A DNA stretch of 64,000 nucleotides from NCBI RefSeq assembly GCF_918797505.1, contig NC_092800.1, forward strand, positions 46,703,022 through 46,767,021. Direction: 5' to 3'. Below are positions 1-15,000 of this stretch, piece after piece. Origin of the DNA: Bemisia tabaci. Lineage: Eukaryota > Arthropoda > Insecta > Hemiptera > Aleyrodidae. Each line of letters starts with the position of its first letter. The first letter of the stretch is position 1. The translations under genes were made by a program, and so were the position numbers. The notes under the pieces are model-generated. The model was not told the origin of the DNA, searched no databases, and worked only from the letters and a program-made list of their open reading frames with translations.

Positions 1-30
1 CATGTAAATGAAAGAGACAAAAATACTTAC

Positions 31-3000
31 GTTCCACCAAAATCAACATAGAATAGCCGCTGAAGGATTTCGTAAGTCCATAATGTAACTCCAAATTGGG
101 GAGAGGATCGACAAACACGAGCTGCATAGGATAGATAATGAAAAATTTGAGTAATAATATTGGGAAAAAAAAAAAATAACAACTTGCCTATCATCATGCC
201 CGAACAGACATGTAGGGAAAAAACTGCAGCTAGAGAGACAAAAACTTTTGCAATGCTTTATCAATGTTTGTCATGTATTTCAACTGGTTTAAAGCATTTA
301 CTTTTGCTACTTTATCTAAATAAAAGAAAAAACAAACGCTTCAAAACAATTTAAATCATTCAAGAGAGACACTGAGATAGATTGCTTCAAGGCTTCCTTA
401 TTTAGGCTACGTTTTCTTGTACATCTCTCTTGCAGCAAAGCCGGTTGCTGGGAGAGCCACAGAAAAAATGCCCAAGGACATGGAATATTTGAAAATGCAT
501 GATACAAGCCATTCAAAATGGACCTTCAGGAAGGTATTACAGACTTTTATGATGTGCTCAACTTGATTTTTCAAAACATTTTTGAAATGCACATTTGAAG
601 AATGCTTCCCACCGCTAATTTTCAAACTGATGACATGCTACTTAACTGGATTCAAATCTTACCTCCGGCACCCTTCCAGAATGCTCTTGGACCTTCCTCA
701 CGATATATTTTAGCGGCACAATCTAAAAGTCCCGTGTAAGTTGATTGTCCTTGTCGAGCAACAACCTAAGAAGACGAGAAAATACATTTTTGAAAACAAG
801 TTGAAAAGAATGTTGTAAAATTATTGGAATGGGATGTTCGTTCAAGAGTGCGTTATTTCAGGAAAAAAAGATGCCAGTCAAACTGTTTGAACTAATCCTT
901 AATTGAAAGCAGAAAAATGAAACTTTTCTTTTATGGCTAAAAAGAGACCAAGGCATCTTCTATTCCTTTTTTTCCTTTTTAAGTTTTTTTTTTTTTTTAT
1001 TTTTTTTATTTATTTTTATTTATTTTTTTTATTTTTTTTTTTTTTTTTAAATGTAACATTGAAAATAAGCACAAATGTCATTTGGATCGAAAAATTCCCA
1101 ACTCCTAGGTTTAAATTCAATGACACTATACTGTATCATGAAAGAATTGAAAAGTTTCATATATTTTACTCAGAAGTTCTTTAAACTGAATTACGAGCGC
1201 TAAAAACATTTCTCATTCACTGAAAATTTTCAGCTGAATTCTGTTTTTAGTTTCTGGGATTAGACTTTCTTTGAAACAAGCTATTTGATTCTTTCCAAGC
1301 CTTTGCACATCAAAATTTATACTGTCATTTCTTCGAACTTTAACTTTCTAAAAAATCTTCAACAAATGATTTTTAAAACGCCTCAACTTTGTCAATTTTG
1401 ATCAGAGGCGGACCTAGCATGTTGGCAACACTGTATTTCCACCATTTTAACCTGTATTGAATAATCGATTCTTGTCGGAGCACCTAGCCCCTCTGAGAAT
1501 CAATACATTCCCATCGGTTTAAATGAAGAGAAAACAATATTGCCAACTCCCTGGATCATCCAATGATTTTGGGCTCTTGTTCAAGATCTTGATTTCCAAA
1601 ATTTTGGCATGATGTCCCTTTGTCTAGAATTACAATACCTTTATCCTAGAGAGGAGTTACACCCATGCAAAAACGTAATGATAAAAGAAACAGAGAGTCA
1701 ATTCTCTTCTATAGGCCTACCTGGAGTCTAGTTTTAATGACATCTGCAGGAGTAACTAAAGCAGCAGCTGGAACACCAGCCACACAACCTGCTAATAATA
1801 ACGACAAAGGCGTGTTGTACCCGGTATCATCAGCGAGGAATTTTTTCATATGATTGTAAGCAGGGAAATAGATAGCACTGAATGGTATATCTCGCAGCCA
1901 GCACGCTTTGGCACCCTGCAAAAAAAAAATGGAAGATGTTACCTATGTGGTGTATTTTGCGCCTAAGAGACAAATGTTCCGTATCGAACTGACCATGGTG
2001 ATAATTTTACACTCGCCCAAGGGGTCAGGAAATAGTCATAGTAACAGGATCATTCCCAGCTTTTTTATTCCCAGGGTTAGTCTGGGGAGAAGGGACTCTT
2101 AAGGTTTCTACAGAAATTAGAAAATGAAATTCCCTGATTTCCCAGACACATTTTAATAAGATTTCCCGACATTGGAAGAAATGCCAGACGGTTAAATTGA
2201 CATAATTTGAAATAATTTTCAGGCAAATTTGTTGTTCAAAACGACAAACCCATTCTGGAAAGCAAATGAAAGTGACTGGACAATGTTTCCTAACATTTTT
2301 TCCCTTGACATTGAACAGAGAAGTGCTGAAGGTTAAAATAGAAAACAATCACAAACTAATGAGTTTTTGAGATTTAAAAACCATACGATCACAGATAATT
2401 CTCACTTTGTAAAGTCCAAAAAATCCTAGTTCTCTAACAACCGTCAGTGCTTTGAGTTTCTGGCCCCCGGCAATTTCACCAGCGACTTGAAGTCTAATTT
2501 TAACTATCTCCAGAGGATTCGTAAATGCCACTTGACTGAAGCCGGCCTGAAAAAGAAAAAAACATGAATGATCAGTTTTAGTGATTTTAAAATTTCAAAC
2601 AGTGAGAAATTTTGGTCAAAATATCATTAAAAAATGAAGATTTGATTGATACTGAGACTTTATAACCTACAGTAACTTCTTTAAATAAAATCGAGATAAT
2701 TATAACTTGATTTCAACTGAGAGATTAGCGGATCATCAGCATGTCACTCAGCAAAATTTTCCATTTGACAAGTTTTCATTTTCAGTTTTTAAAAAAAACA
2801 ATCGAGTAATGCGCGAACACTTTTTTGTCGATTTTATTTGAATAAGAAATTTTAGACTGCCTTCAATACAGTATCAACAATTTCCGGGGATCCTTATAAC
2901 TTCCTTGAAAGTCACTAATTTTGGAAAATGGTTAAAAAAAGCAAAAGTAAAAATGCAACTCTAATAAGTGAAGTTCAAGCAGCAAAAGGAAAAGCAGGAC

Positions 3001-6000
3001 ATGAAGTAAATAAAGTTACTTACACAGCTTCCTGCTAAAATTTCTACTGGAAGAGATACTTTGCCATCGACAGAAAGTTTATCCTTGACAAGGTCGTTCA
3101 CTGTTAATTTTGTTGCTTTTTCTGGAGCAACACCCATAATTTGTGGTAGGAGACCTCGGTAGAGACCGAACACTCCTTCATGTCGAATCACCTGAAATAG
3201 AAAACGGAAGCTGTAATATTAAAGCTTTTCTCCTCCTACAAGAAAATGTTGAACAAACGATGTTCTTAAATAACAGTTTCAAATCATGGAGTGGATCTCC
3301 GATTAATGTAAAATTAACAGGTGTATGTGAGTGAAATCAATCTACGACACCAGGTAGTAAAGACTCTTAAAACCCGATACAATCTATTCAGCATGCTAGT
3401 TACATACTGGTAACTCAACTCTTACATTCAAAAGTAAAAAGAGTTTAAGAAATGATACACGACAAAAGTCATAATATTGGTCTGCAAGAAAAGGAATCAG
3501 ATGATTTCGATGTTTTGGACTCTATTGGACCGTTTGGATTATACATTGACGAGCCTTAAATCAAAGTTACAGAATACATCGATTGTACTGCTTGTTGCAA
3601 TTAGGAACTACAATATTTCGCTTCGTATAAATACATACAACAAATACACCATTAGTTTCTCCATGTCCATAAAAGTTTTTGTGCATGAGCCAGATATTGT
3701 AAATCCTAATTGCAAAGTGTGGTCCCATTGGATGGATTTAAACAGAATCAGCCTAACTGTATTTCACGTTGCCGAATTTCTTCTTAAATTTTACTTTCTT
3801 AAACGAAGAACTGAACGACATACGGCCTTGAAACTTCCCACAGATTTAGACTTATGGACTATACAGGATACACTTTCAAAATTTCAAGTCAGAATTGTGA
3901 TTTGTTTTCTGTTTAAGAGGTAAAACATGAGTGGAAATTGGGCAATGTCTGATATAGTTGGGCTGATTCTAGTTGAAACTGTCCAATTAAGATGTTAATC
4001 CAACCAGTGCACAGAAACTGGAAAGTATGAAAAAAGATAGCTCTCATTTCTTGACGAGAGAGAAAGTTTAATTTTTGGCATCTACTACTGATGATTGATT
4101 ACTTTCGTTGAAATTTTGTTCCTTTGGAGTTTTCATCGATACCTAACCATGCCGTCTTCATGATTTTTTTATTCCTTAAAAAAAAATCGATGAGTATAGA
4201 AAGGAGCTATTATCAATCGCTCTTGTCTATAATTGTTATCAGTCCCTTCGATCTGTAACTTTAAAAAATTCAAAGAGCCCTTCCAGGAGTAGAGAATGAC
4301 GAAGTCCTCCGTCAAAAAACTTGGGTATTTACCTTTTTGAAGCAATCCCAACTGCTTCTGTACATTAATTCACCTATGAAGGAGCCAGTTCTTTGATTCT
4401 GCATTCTAGTTTTAACTAAATCAATAGGGTAGACGGCAGTAGCACCAATGGCTGTTGAAAAAAAAAAATTAAGAATGAATTACAACTAATTACTGTATGT
4501 GTGTTCATTATGATATGGCCTACATTTTGCAATTCAGAACGATAATTTCCGGCTCATCTGTAAAAACACTCATGTGCAAAGGGAAACTAAGAGTACTTAT
4601 GTTGTTCCTTGATTGAGCCAGAATTTGTAGTTCCTAATTGCAAAATGCAGTCCATATGTAATTGCTACAACAGTGATAACCAGGATATAGAAACATAATT
4701 GAGTATTTTTCTGGTATGAATGTACGTGTCCGTGGTCCTAAATTGGTCATAGCAGGCGGACTCATAATAAAAAAAATTAAAAAATAAATATTTTCATTGA
4801 GTTCAGATCAAAAGAAATATAGGGAGGGGAAGGATTAACTTATTAATTTTCTACCCACCAAATATGTAACCATGGAAACTTCAGTTACTCATGGTAGAGT
4901 TTTTGTTTATTAAATTAACCGCAAAATAAAAAATCCTGAGGTGATTCTCCCTCATGCAAGTAATTCCAGTTATGAAAGTATGTCTTTCATTAAAATATTT
5001 CACTCTCTTGTGGCCGATTAAATAAATGACAGCATATTGTGACAAGATAAACAAGCTCCACATGTCTACGTGGCCTGTTGGCAAGTGAGGGCCGTAAAGC
5101 TCAATTTTTCTGTTTTGTTGTTGTGAATAAAAAAATGAGGATGAAAATTATAGCCAAAATGAATAAGTATTGTTTCATTTTATAATGACTAACCAAGAAA
5201 AAATTGATTTATGCATTTATTAGGTGCTCATAGCATTGACTGATGCTTTCGAACTAATGAATTTTTCACTATTAAATGGATGAGGTAAGCGACATTTATT
5301 AAAAATAAATTACATACTAAAGATCTTGATCTAAATTTTTTTTTAAAATTTCAATTCTGCAATAGTTTAGACTTTTCATGAGCCAGGAGACATGCTGTAA
5401 TTTTTAAACTTTGACTATATTTTACTTGAAGTAACAAAAACATGACCTATTCATCCCACTGAAGGCTTTGATAATTCTATATTCGTTAGAGGAACGACCA
5501 TTTTCGATGACTCGCACCAAAAAATCTCTAGTTTAAAAAGGTCTGATACAAGTGCACAACATCTGATAATTTTAATCCCTGATTATAGTCAGAATAACAT
5601 AATATGTAATGGGATCTGTGAAAAAGGACTTAATCTTCCTTAAAGAAATTTTGCCTTAACTTTTTGTAAATGCATGGAGGAGGCGAGTCTGGAAATTTTG
5701 GCGCAAGTTTGACCCTGAATGCTCGAAAATTGAATGGGATGCGAGGACTGAAGTTCCAAGACGAAAATTCTTCGGTCGTAGAAAAATGTGGTTGAAATTT
5801 TTGAAAAAAGTTAAGTGAAATTTCCTCTCGGAGGACAAGGTGCTGTTTCATGGATATGCTCACATGACACTTTATAAGAACCAGTTTGAATCTTTCAGCA
5901 GAGTCAGATTCTTAATATTCTAAACCAGTCATAGTTCTAAAATCATTTTATCGTTTTGTGAAAATCTGCAAGGAATTCAACACAGAATCTCATTTTACTT

Positions 6001-9000
6001 GAACCTTTTCCAGAGAATTCACTGACTGAGCTGATAAAAATGTCATGCTCTTGTTTTTTTTTGCACTGACATTGATCATACATCAAACAGAGCTCAAGAA
6101 CATTCATCACCTTCAGCGTCGCTTGGCCGGTGGCCTAGTCCCATGTGCTGGGGAGTTCCCGTACCTTGCAATATCGCTGCATGAGCAATTACATTGCACT
6201 ACAGGTAACATTGCTCATAAATCCAACTGACTGCTGAATTGCATAAACCGTTAAAGGACCAAGCTTAACACAGATGAACCAGATCGCATCAAGATCAAAC
6301 CAAAGGAGAGATGTTCCAAGTTTTAATCCTCTATAGGACTCTATTAGGGATGGGGTTCAACGTCTATTTCCACATTCAAAATATTTGTCCTATTCTTCAA
6401 ATTTTTGTCAGGAAAAATGTATGATCAGTTAGGCTCAAAACTACCACTAACTTATTTTTTTTCCAAAACATGACTAAGTTATTTTCTACTACTAGGATAA
6501 TTACTTTTAAACAGCTACTTGAAAATTACAAAAAACTGAAGTACATTCACTCAAGTTCTCTCATATAAATCTTGATGATATTCGTTCACCTCTTTCGTTT
6601 TTTTCTTACAGCGATCATTACAGAACAATGGCTCCTTGGTGCAGCACACTGTTATATCATTCGTGGCAAGAGAATAGATCCAAAAGAAATGTTTATAGTA
6701 GCCGGTATTCTTGACTACCAAGATAAGAGTTGTAAATGGAGGCAAGTTAGACAAGCGTTGGAGATCCACCTCCATCCGAAATTCAAGGTATTTTAAACAA
6801 TTATTTTGAGTAAGAAGTCGTTAGGTAAGGAATTCTCGATATGTTCTGCTTTTGTGATGATACAATTTTGTTAGACACAGAATCAATTCTGCAATAATTT
6901 AATGTCATCAGATAGAATTATATTAAATTGAATTAAAAACTGAATGAATTTTTTTAGAATAAAATTCAGTTTTATTACAAATAAAAGTTTGTTTTAGTTC
7001 CAGGAGATCTTTCAAATAGAAAATTTCTGAGAAAAGATAGATTAATAACTGTATGGCAAGATTTGATCATGATTTAGCCTCATAACATTCAGTTTTTGTT
7101 ACAAAATTCTTCTTTTGTTTTTTTGCTTATATTTCACCTGGAAAAGACCATTATGATGAAAAAGCTTTTAATGACTGCGAAAAAATCTAACAAATTGAGC
7201 AATTGGGCAGCAAAAAGTATGAATTGAGGTTCAGTCCTCCACTATGGTACAGCGTTACATGATGAAGAAATTGCTACAACCTCTAAAATATATTGTTCCC
7301 TAAGGATAAAAGATGAATTTTTTATAGAATATAAAGCATTCAAGAACGTCAATTTACGATGATAATGCATAGTATTCCACCACAAAACTATCTGAGAAAA
7401 AGTATTGTTTATTTTTCATAAGGAGAAACAAATTTCAAAGAACGACATTGGATTAGTCAAAGTTGAGCCTTTTGAATTCAACCTAGCAGTGCAAAGTATA
7501 CCCTTGAGTGGCAAACCATTCCCCATCGATGAGGAGGTGAGGTGCACAGCTGCAGGCTGGGGTGACACTGATCGGATGTCTTTCAATTCCGTGTTAAGAA
7601 AATTGGACGTAATTGCAGCTCAGAGCCCGAAAGCTTGCCCAGGACTCCAGATAAACCAGCGGAGAAGGGTCATATGTCTTGTTCAAGACGAGGGCAAAGG
7701 TCTTTGCGATGGAGACTCAGGCGGCCCTTTAGTATGTGATGGTAAAATTCCTACGTCCTCTTACTTCATTATTTAATTGAGGAGCTTTCCGGAAAAAGGG
7801 CACATACCGAAAAAAACGCGTTGTGAGAAAAACGCATTTGAAGTTTTCATTCTTACTTCCTGGCCACTGATGATGACATACATCAGAACTGGGGCATTCA
7901 TATCAACGTTTATACATCCTAAAATGAATAACGACCATTGGTAAAACTTACACTTCTTTCAGTGTTGTGAGAGGATTTTTTTAAAATTTTCCGTTATGTG
8001 CCCTTTTTCCGGAAATGGACCGGTAGTCATAGGTTTTGGCTTTTGAAGCTGAATTTTCGAGACTTCAATGAGTTTCTAAACAAAAATAAATAATTCCGAT
8101 TAATTAATAAATAATAATTTAGATCGCAAACGCACGGGTGGATCATCTTCGATCATTATGAATGAAAAAAACAGCGAAACACGCGAAAAAATCGAAAAAT
8201 TTAAACTCACAACAGACCATTAAAAATTGAATGGTTAATAATTACACAAATTCACGTGTGACCGGTGCAACGCGGAGACAATCCCTGCAACCCGATGCTA
8301 TTGCATTGATTAGCAGAATCAGTACGATGCATGATGCATCTGTAGTGAGGGATCCTTATCAGTACCCATCACCTGCCTGTCTGCCTGCGTGCTATCTCCT
8401 CAACGTCGCGGTGACCGTACCCAGGGGCAAATAGGCGAAATACGCCTCTGACCCTGACTTAGTCTCACAAAACTTGGTCTCTCAGCTCCAAAAATTGATT
8501 AATTAAGCTGAAACTCGGGACATTGGTACATTAGGATGCGAGGAATCCATTTCTGCCATTTCCGGAAAAAGGGCACATACGCGTATGTGCCCGTTTTCCG
8601 GAATGCTCCTCAATTCTTCCTTGCAATTGGACTAAATTTAGCAAGAAGGCACTGCAATATCTAGCTCTATTGAGAAACAATGCAATTAGCCTTCATTTCC
8701 CTATGCACTTTAAGTTTTTGCTGATGAGCCAGAAATTGTAGTTCTGAATTGCAACCTGTGGTCCAACTATGACTGTCAAAAGGCAGAAGTGGAACAGGGG
8801 CAAATATTTATTTATTTGATTTTCAACGGGCGAACCCAATTACAAGTCATTCATGAAAGTCATTTTTATTAAGATGAGTTAATTAGTCAGAATTGAGAAT
8901 TTCCTTTAAAAATGTTCCCTTGTATCCTAAAGAATAAGTTGCCAATGCTTTAACTCAATTCAGCTCAAATTAAGAGCATATAATTTCATATTAAACTGAC

Positions 9001-12000
9001 AATTTTGAGCCCTGAACATTACAAAAAAACCTTGAATACCTTTTCTTTGTAGGACTGCTATTTTTTACATATAAGTTCAGACCATTATAAATCTGTTGTG
9101 GTTATTGTTTGGGCATTTTTTGTGACACAATTTTTGTAGCCAGTGCTTAAAGCAGTGGTGCCAAAATCGGAATTTTGAGTTTTTCTGGTGCTTCAAATCC
9201 TTTCCCCCGCTGGTGGTCATAAATGTACGGAAATAATTTTTTTTCTGCTTTTCATTGCACAAATATAACTTATTTGCTAAAAATATAATTCCTTCATAAC
9301 TAAACATTTTGAAATCTTATTAGAAACATCACTTTTCACTCTGTAAACACGAAGTTCAACAACACGCAACATCGTACTACCCTGTATTTTTTTCAGGCGA
9401 AATGGTTGGCGTTGCTCATCAGGTTTATTTAGAGACATACAAGAACTTCTTTGCTCCGCCACCAGATAGTATGGATTGTGGGGCACGTGAAATCGTCCAT
9501 ACATACATGTTCACCTGCCCTTTTCTTGACTGGATTAAAAGTTACGTCCCTGAGGTGCCACCTCAGCCACCACATTGTTTTTATCGACGCAACTCCTATC
9601 ATCCAACACCTGACTACCGCAGAATAAACAGCTTCTTACTACCTTTCCTGAATCAGTCGAGTGTGAATCACTGATGGATTTATTAGCCTCGATTTGTTGG
9701 CAAGTTAAAACTGCAACCATTTCACATTTGATTTTGTAAATAGCATGTCTCGATGTATTGCTCAAATTTGAAAAAAGTAACTTGTGGATAATATTTTTAT
9801 GCGTTTGGATTTTAGGTGCAAGATGGTAAAATTGAGTTGCAAGAAGCATAGGTCTTATCTGAAGTTTGCATCTGCAAGTTTTTGTGATTGTATCAGAGAC
9901 CATGGCTTGCTATCTTTTGTAAAATAAATGCTTGATGACATATCAATGGAATCAACAAATTTAACCTAAAGAAATAGGAAGAAAAGTAAATTACCTCCAG
10001 CTACGGAGCCAAGAGAAAACCGGTATAAACTTTCTAACATTTGTATCCCAACACTACGATCCGCAGGACTCTGAAAAAAGAACATCTTCTTTAGAAATAG
10101 TGGAGGAAAAGTAAACAGTTGATTAGTGTTAGCAAGCTTGCAAGGTTGATATTACACTAGCTTTAGCTTTTTTATCCACTTGAAGCGGTGAAAATAAAAA
10201 GTAACGCAGCATCAAATTTCCTTGAGGTAAAAGGATGACAACATCAAATAACACTACAAATGATACTACAAAAATAAAAAATCATCTTTGGAATGTTGGA
10301 GACCGAGTTGGACGGACACACACAGAGTCGTATCAAGTTTGAATAAGGAGAAGGAGGTTTAAGTTTTATTCCTCCATGAAACATAATGTAGGGGACCAAG
10401 TTTAACAACATTTTCATGTTCAAAATATTTATTCTCAACTTTGAAATTATGACAGGAGAAAACCTACAACTATCCTGAATTCCTGACCTAAACTACTTGA
10501 TTTCAAAACTACACGCAACCCATTTTTTTCCTAGATGCGACTTGATGTGTTTGTGTGAAATAATGTCCATATCGCCATAAATTTGTCTCATATTTTGCGT
10601 GAGAATTGAATCAGTAAAGAGAAAAATTGATGAGTTGGAAACTTACATCAACAGCATGAATTTCTGTGTATCTCTTATCATGAATGTGTTTGAAGTACTG
10701 TTCAGGTGCAATGGCTTGTAAGTCACTAAAAACAATTCGCCTGAAATAAAAAATGAACTAGCGTTAGTTGGATCTTTTGAATTGTTAATTCATGGAAAAA
10801 ATCAGGAAATTTCAAGTTTCTCTTCATTTTTCAAACGGCAACATTTACTTTCGCATTTTTTTCTTATTTTTTTTTTCTATTCACTCTCGCTGTAAACCTG
10901 TGCCAATGAGAGAAAAATAGAGCTAATTAGATTTGGAGATGTGATAAATGAACGAAAAGAGCACCAATTTAAAACACTATCAGCTGAATGATCAACTAAT
11001 GAGCTGATGATAATTAAGTTTAATGACCACTTTAAGCCCAGTGAAAATCAAAATAGATATAAATAATTGACTCTAGAGTCGAAAATACAAACATATATAC
11101 ATATCGACGGTGTAAGTCGGCAATCACATAACTCGGTTTGCGACATCGCAGACTTCCTGTCATACTTTATTTTTTAAACGGAAAACTACTCAACAGCAAT
11201 TCTTTAAAACTGTGGTGATTTTTCTTCTCTGTGCGAAGAAAATTCTGCAAAAACTTCAAGGAATGATGTCGATTTGTTCTCCTTTAAAAAAATAACATAG
11301 AGGCGGAGATTTTCAGACACCGCAAATGAGTTATGTGATTGCAGACTTTCACCGTCAATATGTGTATTAGCAAGTCATATTAACAGTAATCAAGATAACT
11401 TTACACAGTTAAACATAGTTGATACTTGAGAGTAAATTAATTCAACTTCCGTTTTTCAGAGTATTAAATACCTAATTTTTCAATTAATGACCAATTCATT
11501 TTTAGCTCAGGCTGGTGCTGAATGGCCTGAGTGATAGATATGGTATCTATCGATCATGGTAGCTGCAGGTACATCTATTTTATCTTATGGTGTTTTATCG
11601 TGCGGTGGGAATGGAATGCATTCAAAACATTCATCCACCTACTCAAAAGAGAAGTCGATCCATCCACTATTAATAACAGGGTGTCTACTAGAATCTCTCT
11701 AAAAAGAGTAGGGACGATAGCCGCTTCTCCCATCCACTAAAAAATAATTATTACTGCCTTCCATAGAAAAACTAAGTACTTTCAGGTGACCGATATCTAA
11801 ACTACTTAACGTAATAGCCATTAAATGGCTGCTAAAGTAGACTTCTCTGTCTTTCAGAATGACATATTAATGGCTGAAGTGTGAAACCAAGTGTCTCCAT
11901 TGAAGAATTTCAAAATGTTTACAAAGAGAAAGTAGTTGACATTATAGCTTGTTTATACAGAATACTCTTCTAACAGAGAAGAAAAATCAAGGATGTTTTC

Positions 12001-15000
12001 AAGAAAATACATTGACCAATTTTCCAATGAAAAAAAAAGTATGAAGGGAAGTCTACAACGTTGCAGACAGAGATATGTGGTTTCGCACTTCGACCATTGA
12101 TAAGTGCCGAACTACTTCTTTTAAAACTCTCGTTAACCACTTCAACTAACACATTTCAACACAAACTATTCCAGATCATTTATATTTCTTCCATACTTTT
12201 TCAGTCCTTGATTTATTTTTGTACTTGTTCGGAACTTCCAGACTTTATGAACCTGTCAACACCTTTCAGGTCAGGAAAAATCCGAGCAACAGGATGGCAA
12301 AGACTCCATCAAAAAATGCAACGATCATCAGCTACGATAAGCTCAGATATTTACATACTGATTAGACACGCATTAGACAAAAATCAAGATAGGAGAAGGA
12401 TGGGAACGCCGAAATAAATAGACATGCAATGAACCTGAGTTCAGAATAAAAAAGTCATGTGAAGTCTAGCTCTCGAAAAGGAAGGATTTAAAAAACTTTT
12501 AAACAAAACTAAAAATCATCGGTACACATATAATTCTATTAGTTAACACTAAGACACCGGATGCACAGACACGACAAGGAAAAAAAAGGAGTTCTAAACA
12601 GACCCAAACCGAAAATGGTGATCGTCGCTGAATCTGATGAGTGAAGTATCATCCGGTAAAGAAGCAGCACAACAAAAGCCAATATAAGATGAGACAAGGT
12701 AATTGAGGAAAACGTGAAGAGAGCTGTTCTGATTAAAGGATAATTTTACGAGTTCGGTGGTGGTCCTTGAACCTCGTAAGCCCCTGAACCCATACACAAT
12801 AGATTTAATATTTTTCAATCATAATTTTCTTTTCGTTGCCTGTTTCTTTATCTAAATTGGTGGATTCTAGATTTTACAGACTTATTGAGTTTAAGCTGAT
12901 ACGGACAAGTTCAAAATTAGGATAATCATTAGAATATTATATGGATGTATTTCTGTCAAATGGAACTGAGCGCCAATTTGAGTTCCTTTTGAGGAATTTA
13001 GAATCCCGGATAGCGCGTTCTGTCAAACGGAACAAAGCGCCATGGAAAAGCATTGCGGGTATAGGAGCGAATGAGCCCGACGCCCGGTTCCACCGCCAAT
13101 CCAAGCCTCCCTCTACCTTCCTACCCCGATGGCGCTTACTTCCGTTTGACAGAAATATGTCCATATTATTGAGCTAATATACCCCAGGCGCATGAGTACC
13201 AAACCTGAATGGTAAATTTTTTTGTATTTTATTATCACAAGATGAGAAAATATATTTTTAAAAATTGGGGCAAAATTCAGGGGAAAATTACGCTGCTCGT
13301 TCTTGCTAATTTCTTCTTAGTCTTAAGTGGCAATACGATACCATATTAGAATAATCCGATCTCCGATGTGCTTTTACATAATTTGCACACTACAAGGAAA
13401 ATCAAAATTATTGCACTTACACACGTTTTTGTTCATTTTTTACCTGCCTCGGACAAACTTAACGAATAACCACTTGAGAACAAAACTGAAGGATTATTGT
13501 TATTATTGGCCAAAGACTTTTCTAATGTCTCTAGCAATATTTACATGCCTGATAAAAATGCAGAAACCATACAAATAGTGTTTTTTGCTACGAGTTAAAC
13601 AACTGTTTTGAGAATTTTAAGACAAGATTGTCCTATTTGGAACAGAATTTGCAAAAGTCCCCACATTCTCCATCCCGTATGCGAGGAAAATTTTTGCCAC
13701 AAAACTTTGCAAGGGTATCTATCTTGCTTATTTTGAAGTAATTTATGGTTTTCATGTGCGTTTTCTACACCAGTCTCATCCCTAAACATCAAAATTGCTT
13801 GAGATCAGTTACTGAGCTGTTTTCTGATCCAGCAGCAATGTAAGAATACAAAAAAAAAAAATGTTGATGCAGTACATAGTGAAGAACTCTTCCAGACTTT
13901 TTAAGTAAAATTTTGACTTGGAGGAGAAGTTTATTGAAGCCACAACCACTATTTGATACAATTAATCAAATTAGCTAGTCACCTAGAGTACAGAAAAAAA
14001 GAAATGCATACCTACCCTCGTTGACCAATTAGGTGACACAGGGAAAATAGGATATCCACCTCTAGGGGTGTGATTTGAGACATCATTTGTGCTGAGTATA
14101 GAAATTCCTCTGAAAAAAACCAAAATTCATTTAAAGAGATCAGATATTTAAATGAGTGTGCTTAAATTACGATTGCAAAGACTTCTGTTACAGAATTTAC
14201 AAGGAAGCACTTCAATTTTAGGCAGGTAATGGAGTCAGCAATTTATAGCAGGGGTATAAAAACACCAAGGTATCAAACAAATTCTGCTAAAAATACTGGT
14301 ATTGTTTTGAATGTTTCTTAAAAAAATAGATTGATTATCAGATTTGAACTCAATCCTTTGGAAAAATCTATTTTGTAAACCCTAAAATAAAGCTGAGAGT
14401 ATGCAATCGCGAAAATGGACCATTCCATTCGACAATTCGAATCAAAAATGTCGCATAAGCATACTTCCAACTTCTTTTCAGGGTCTACGAAAGAGAATCT
14501 TTCTATTTTTTCCTTTTTCACATCGGCTTTGCACAGACCTTGCAATCAAACAAAATGTACAAAGAAAAGGGATCAAAATCTTTGAAAAATTTGGTTTTAA
14601 AAGGTTTCAAAAATTGCAAGAATAACTTGAAGCTGATTTTTAGAAAAACAGGAAGAAGAAGCTTAATGGCCTCACTACAAATCAAAGGCTAAAGTAAAAA
14701 CTGCATATCTTAGGTGGCAACGTTGGAAGTATCAGATCATGCTTTATTGTTTCAAAAGAAAACAAAGCAACGATTCCTATTGAAGTTTGTTATCCTTTAA
14801 CTTTCCTCACTCATTCTGAAAAAATCACACAGAATTGCAAGGAAACATTTTAATTAATTCTCTTTGAAAGCAGACTGAGAGATTTTGAAGCGTTACAATG
14901 GAGATGCGCATTTTTTGCATTTAGCTATTGGTCGGCTTAGACATTTTTTAATTCTTCGAAGAACTCACTCGAAAAAAAGGGGATCGGGTGTCTTCCCACT

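Noticed and set aside
933..1184. Phe-rich open frame on the plus strand
   Set aside because: Made by a poly-T tract; low complexity, no splice or start context.
3477..3923. 148-codon open frame on the plus strand
   Set aside because: Overlaps a foldback MITE in an aralar1 intron, with no recognisable domain.
12061..12417. 118-codon plus-strand frame
   Set aside because: Intronic, no family resemblance, no splice context.
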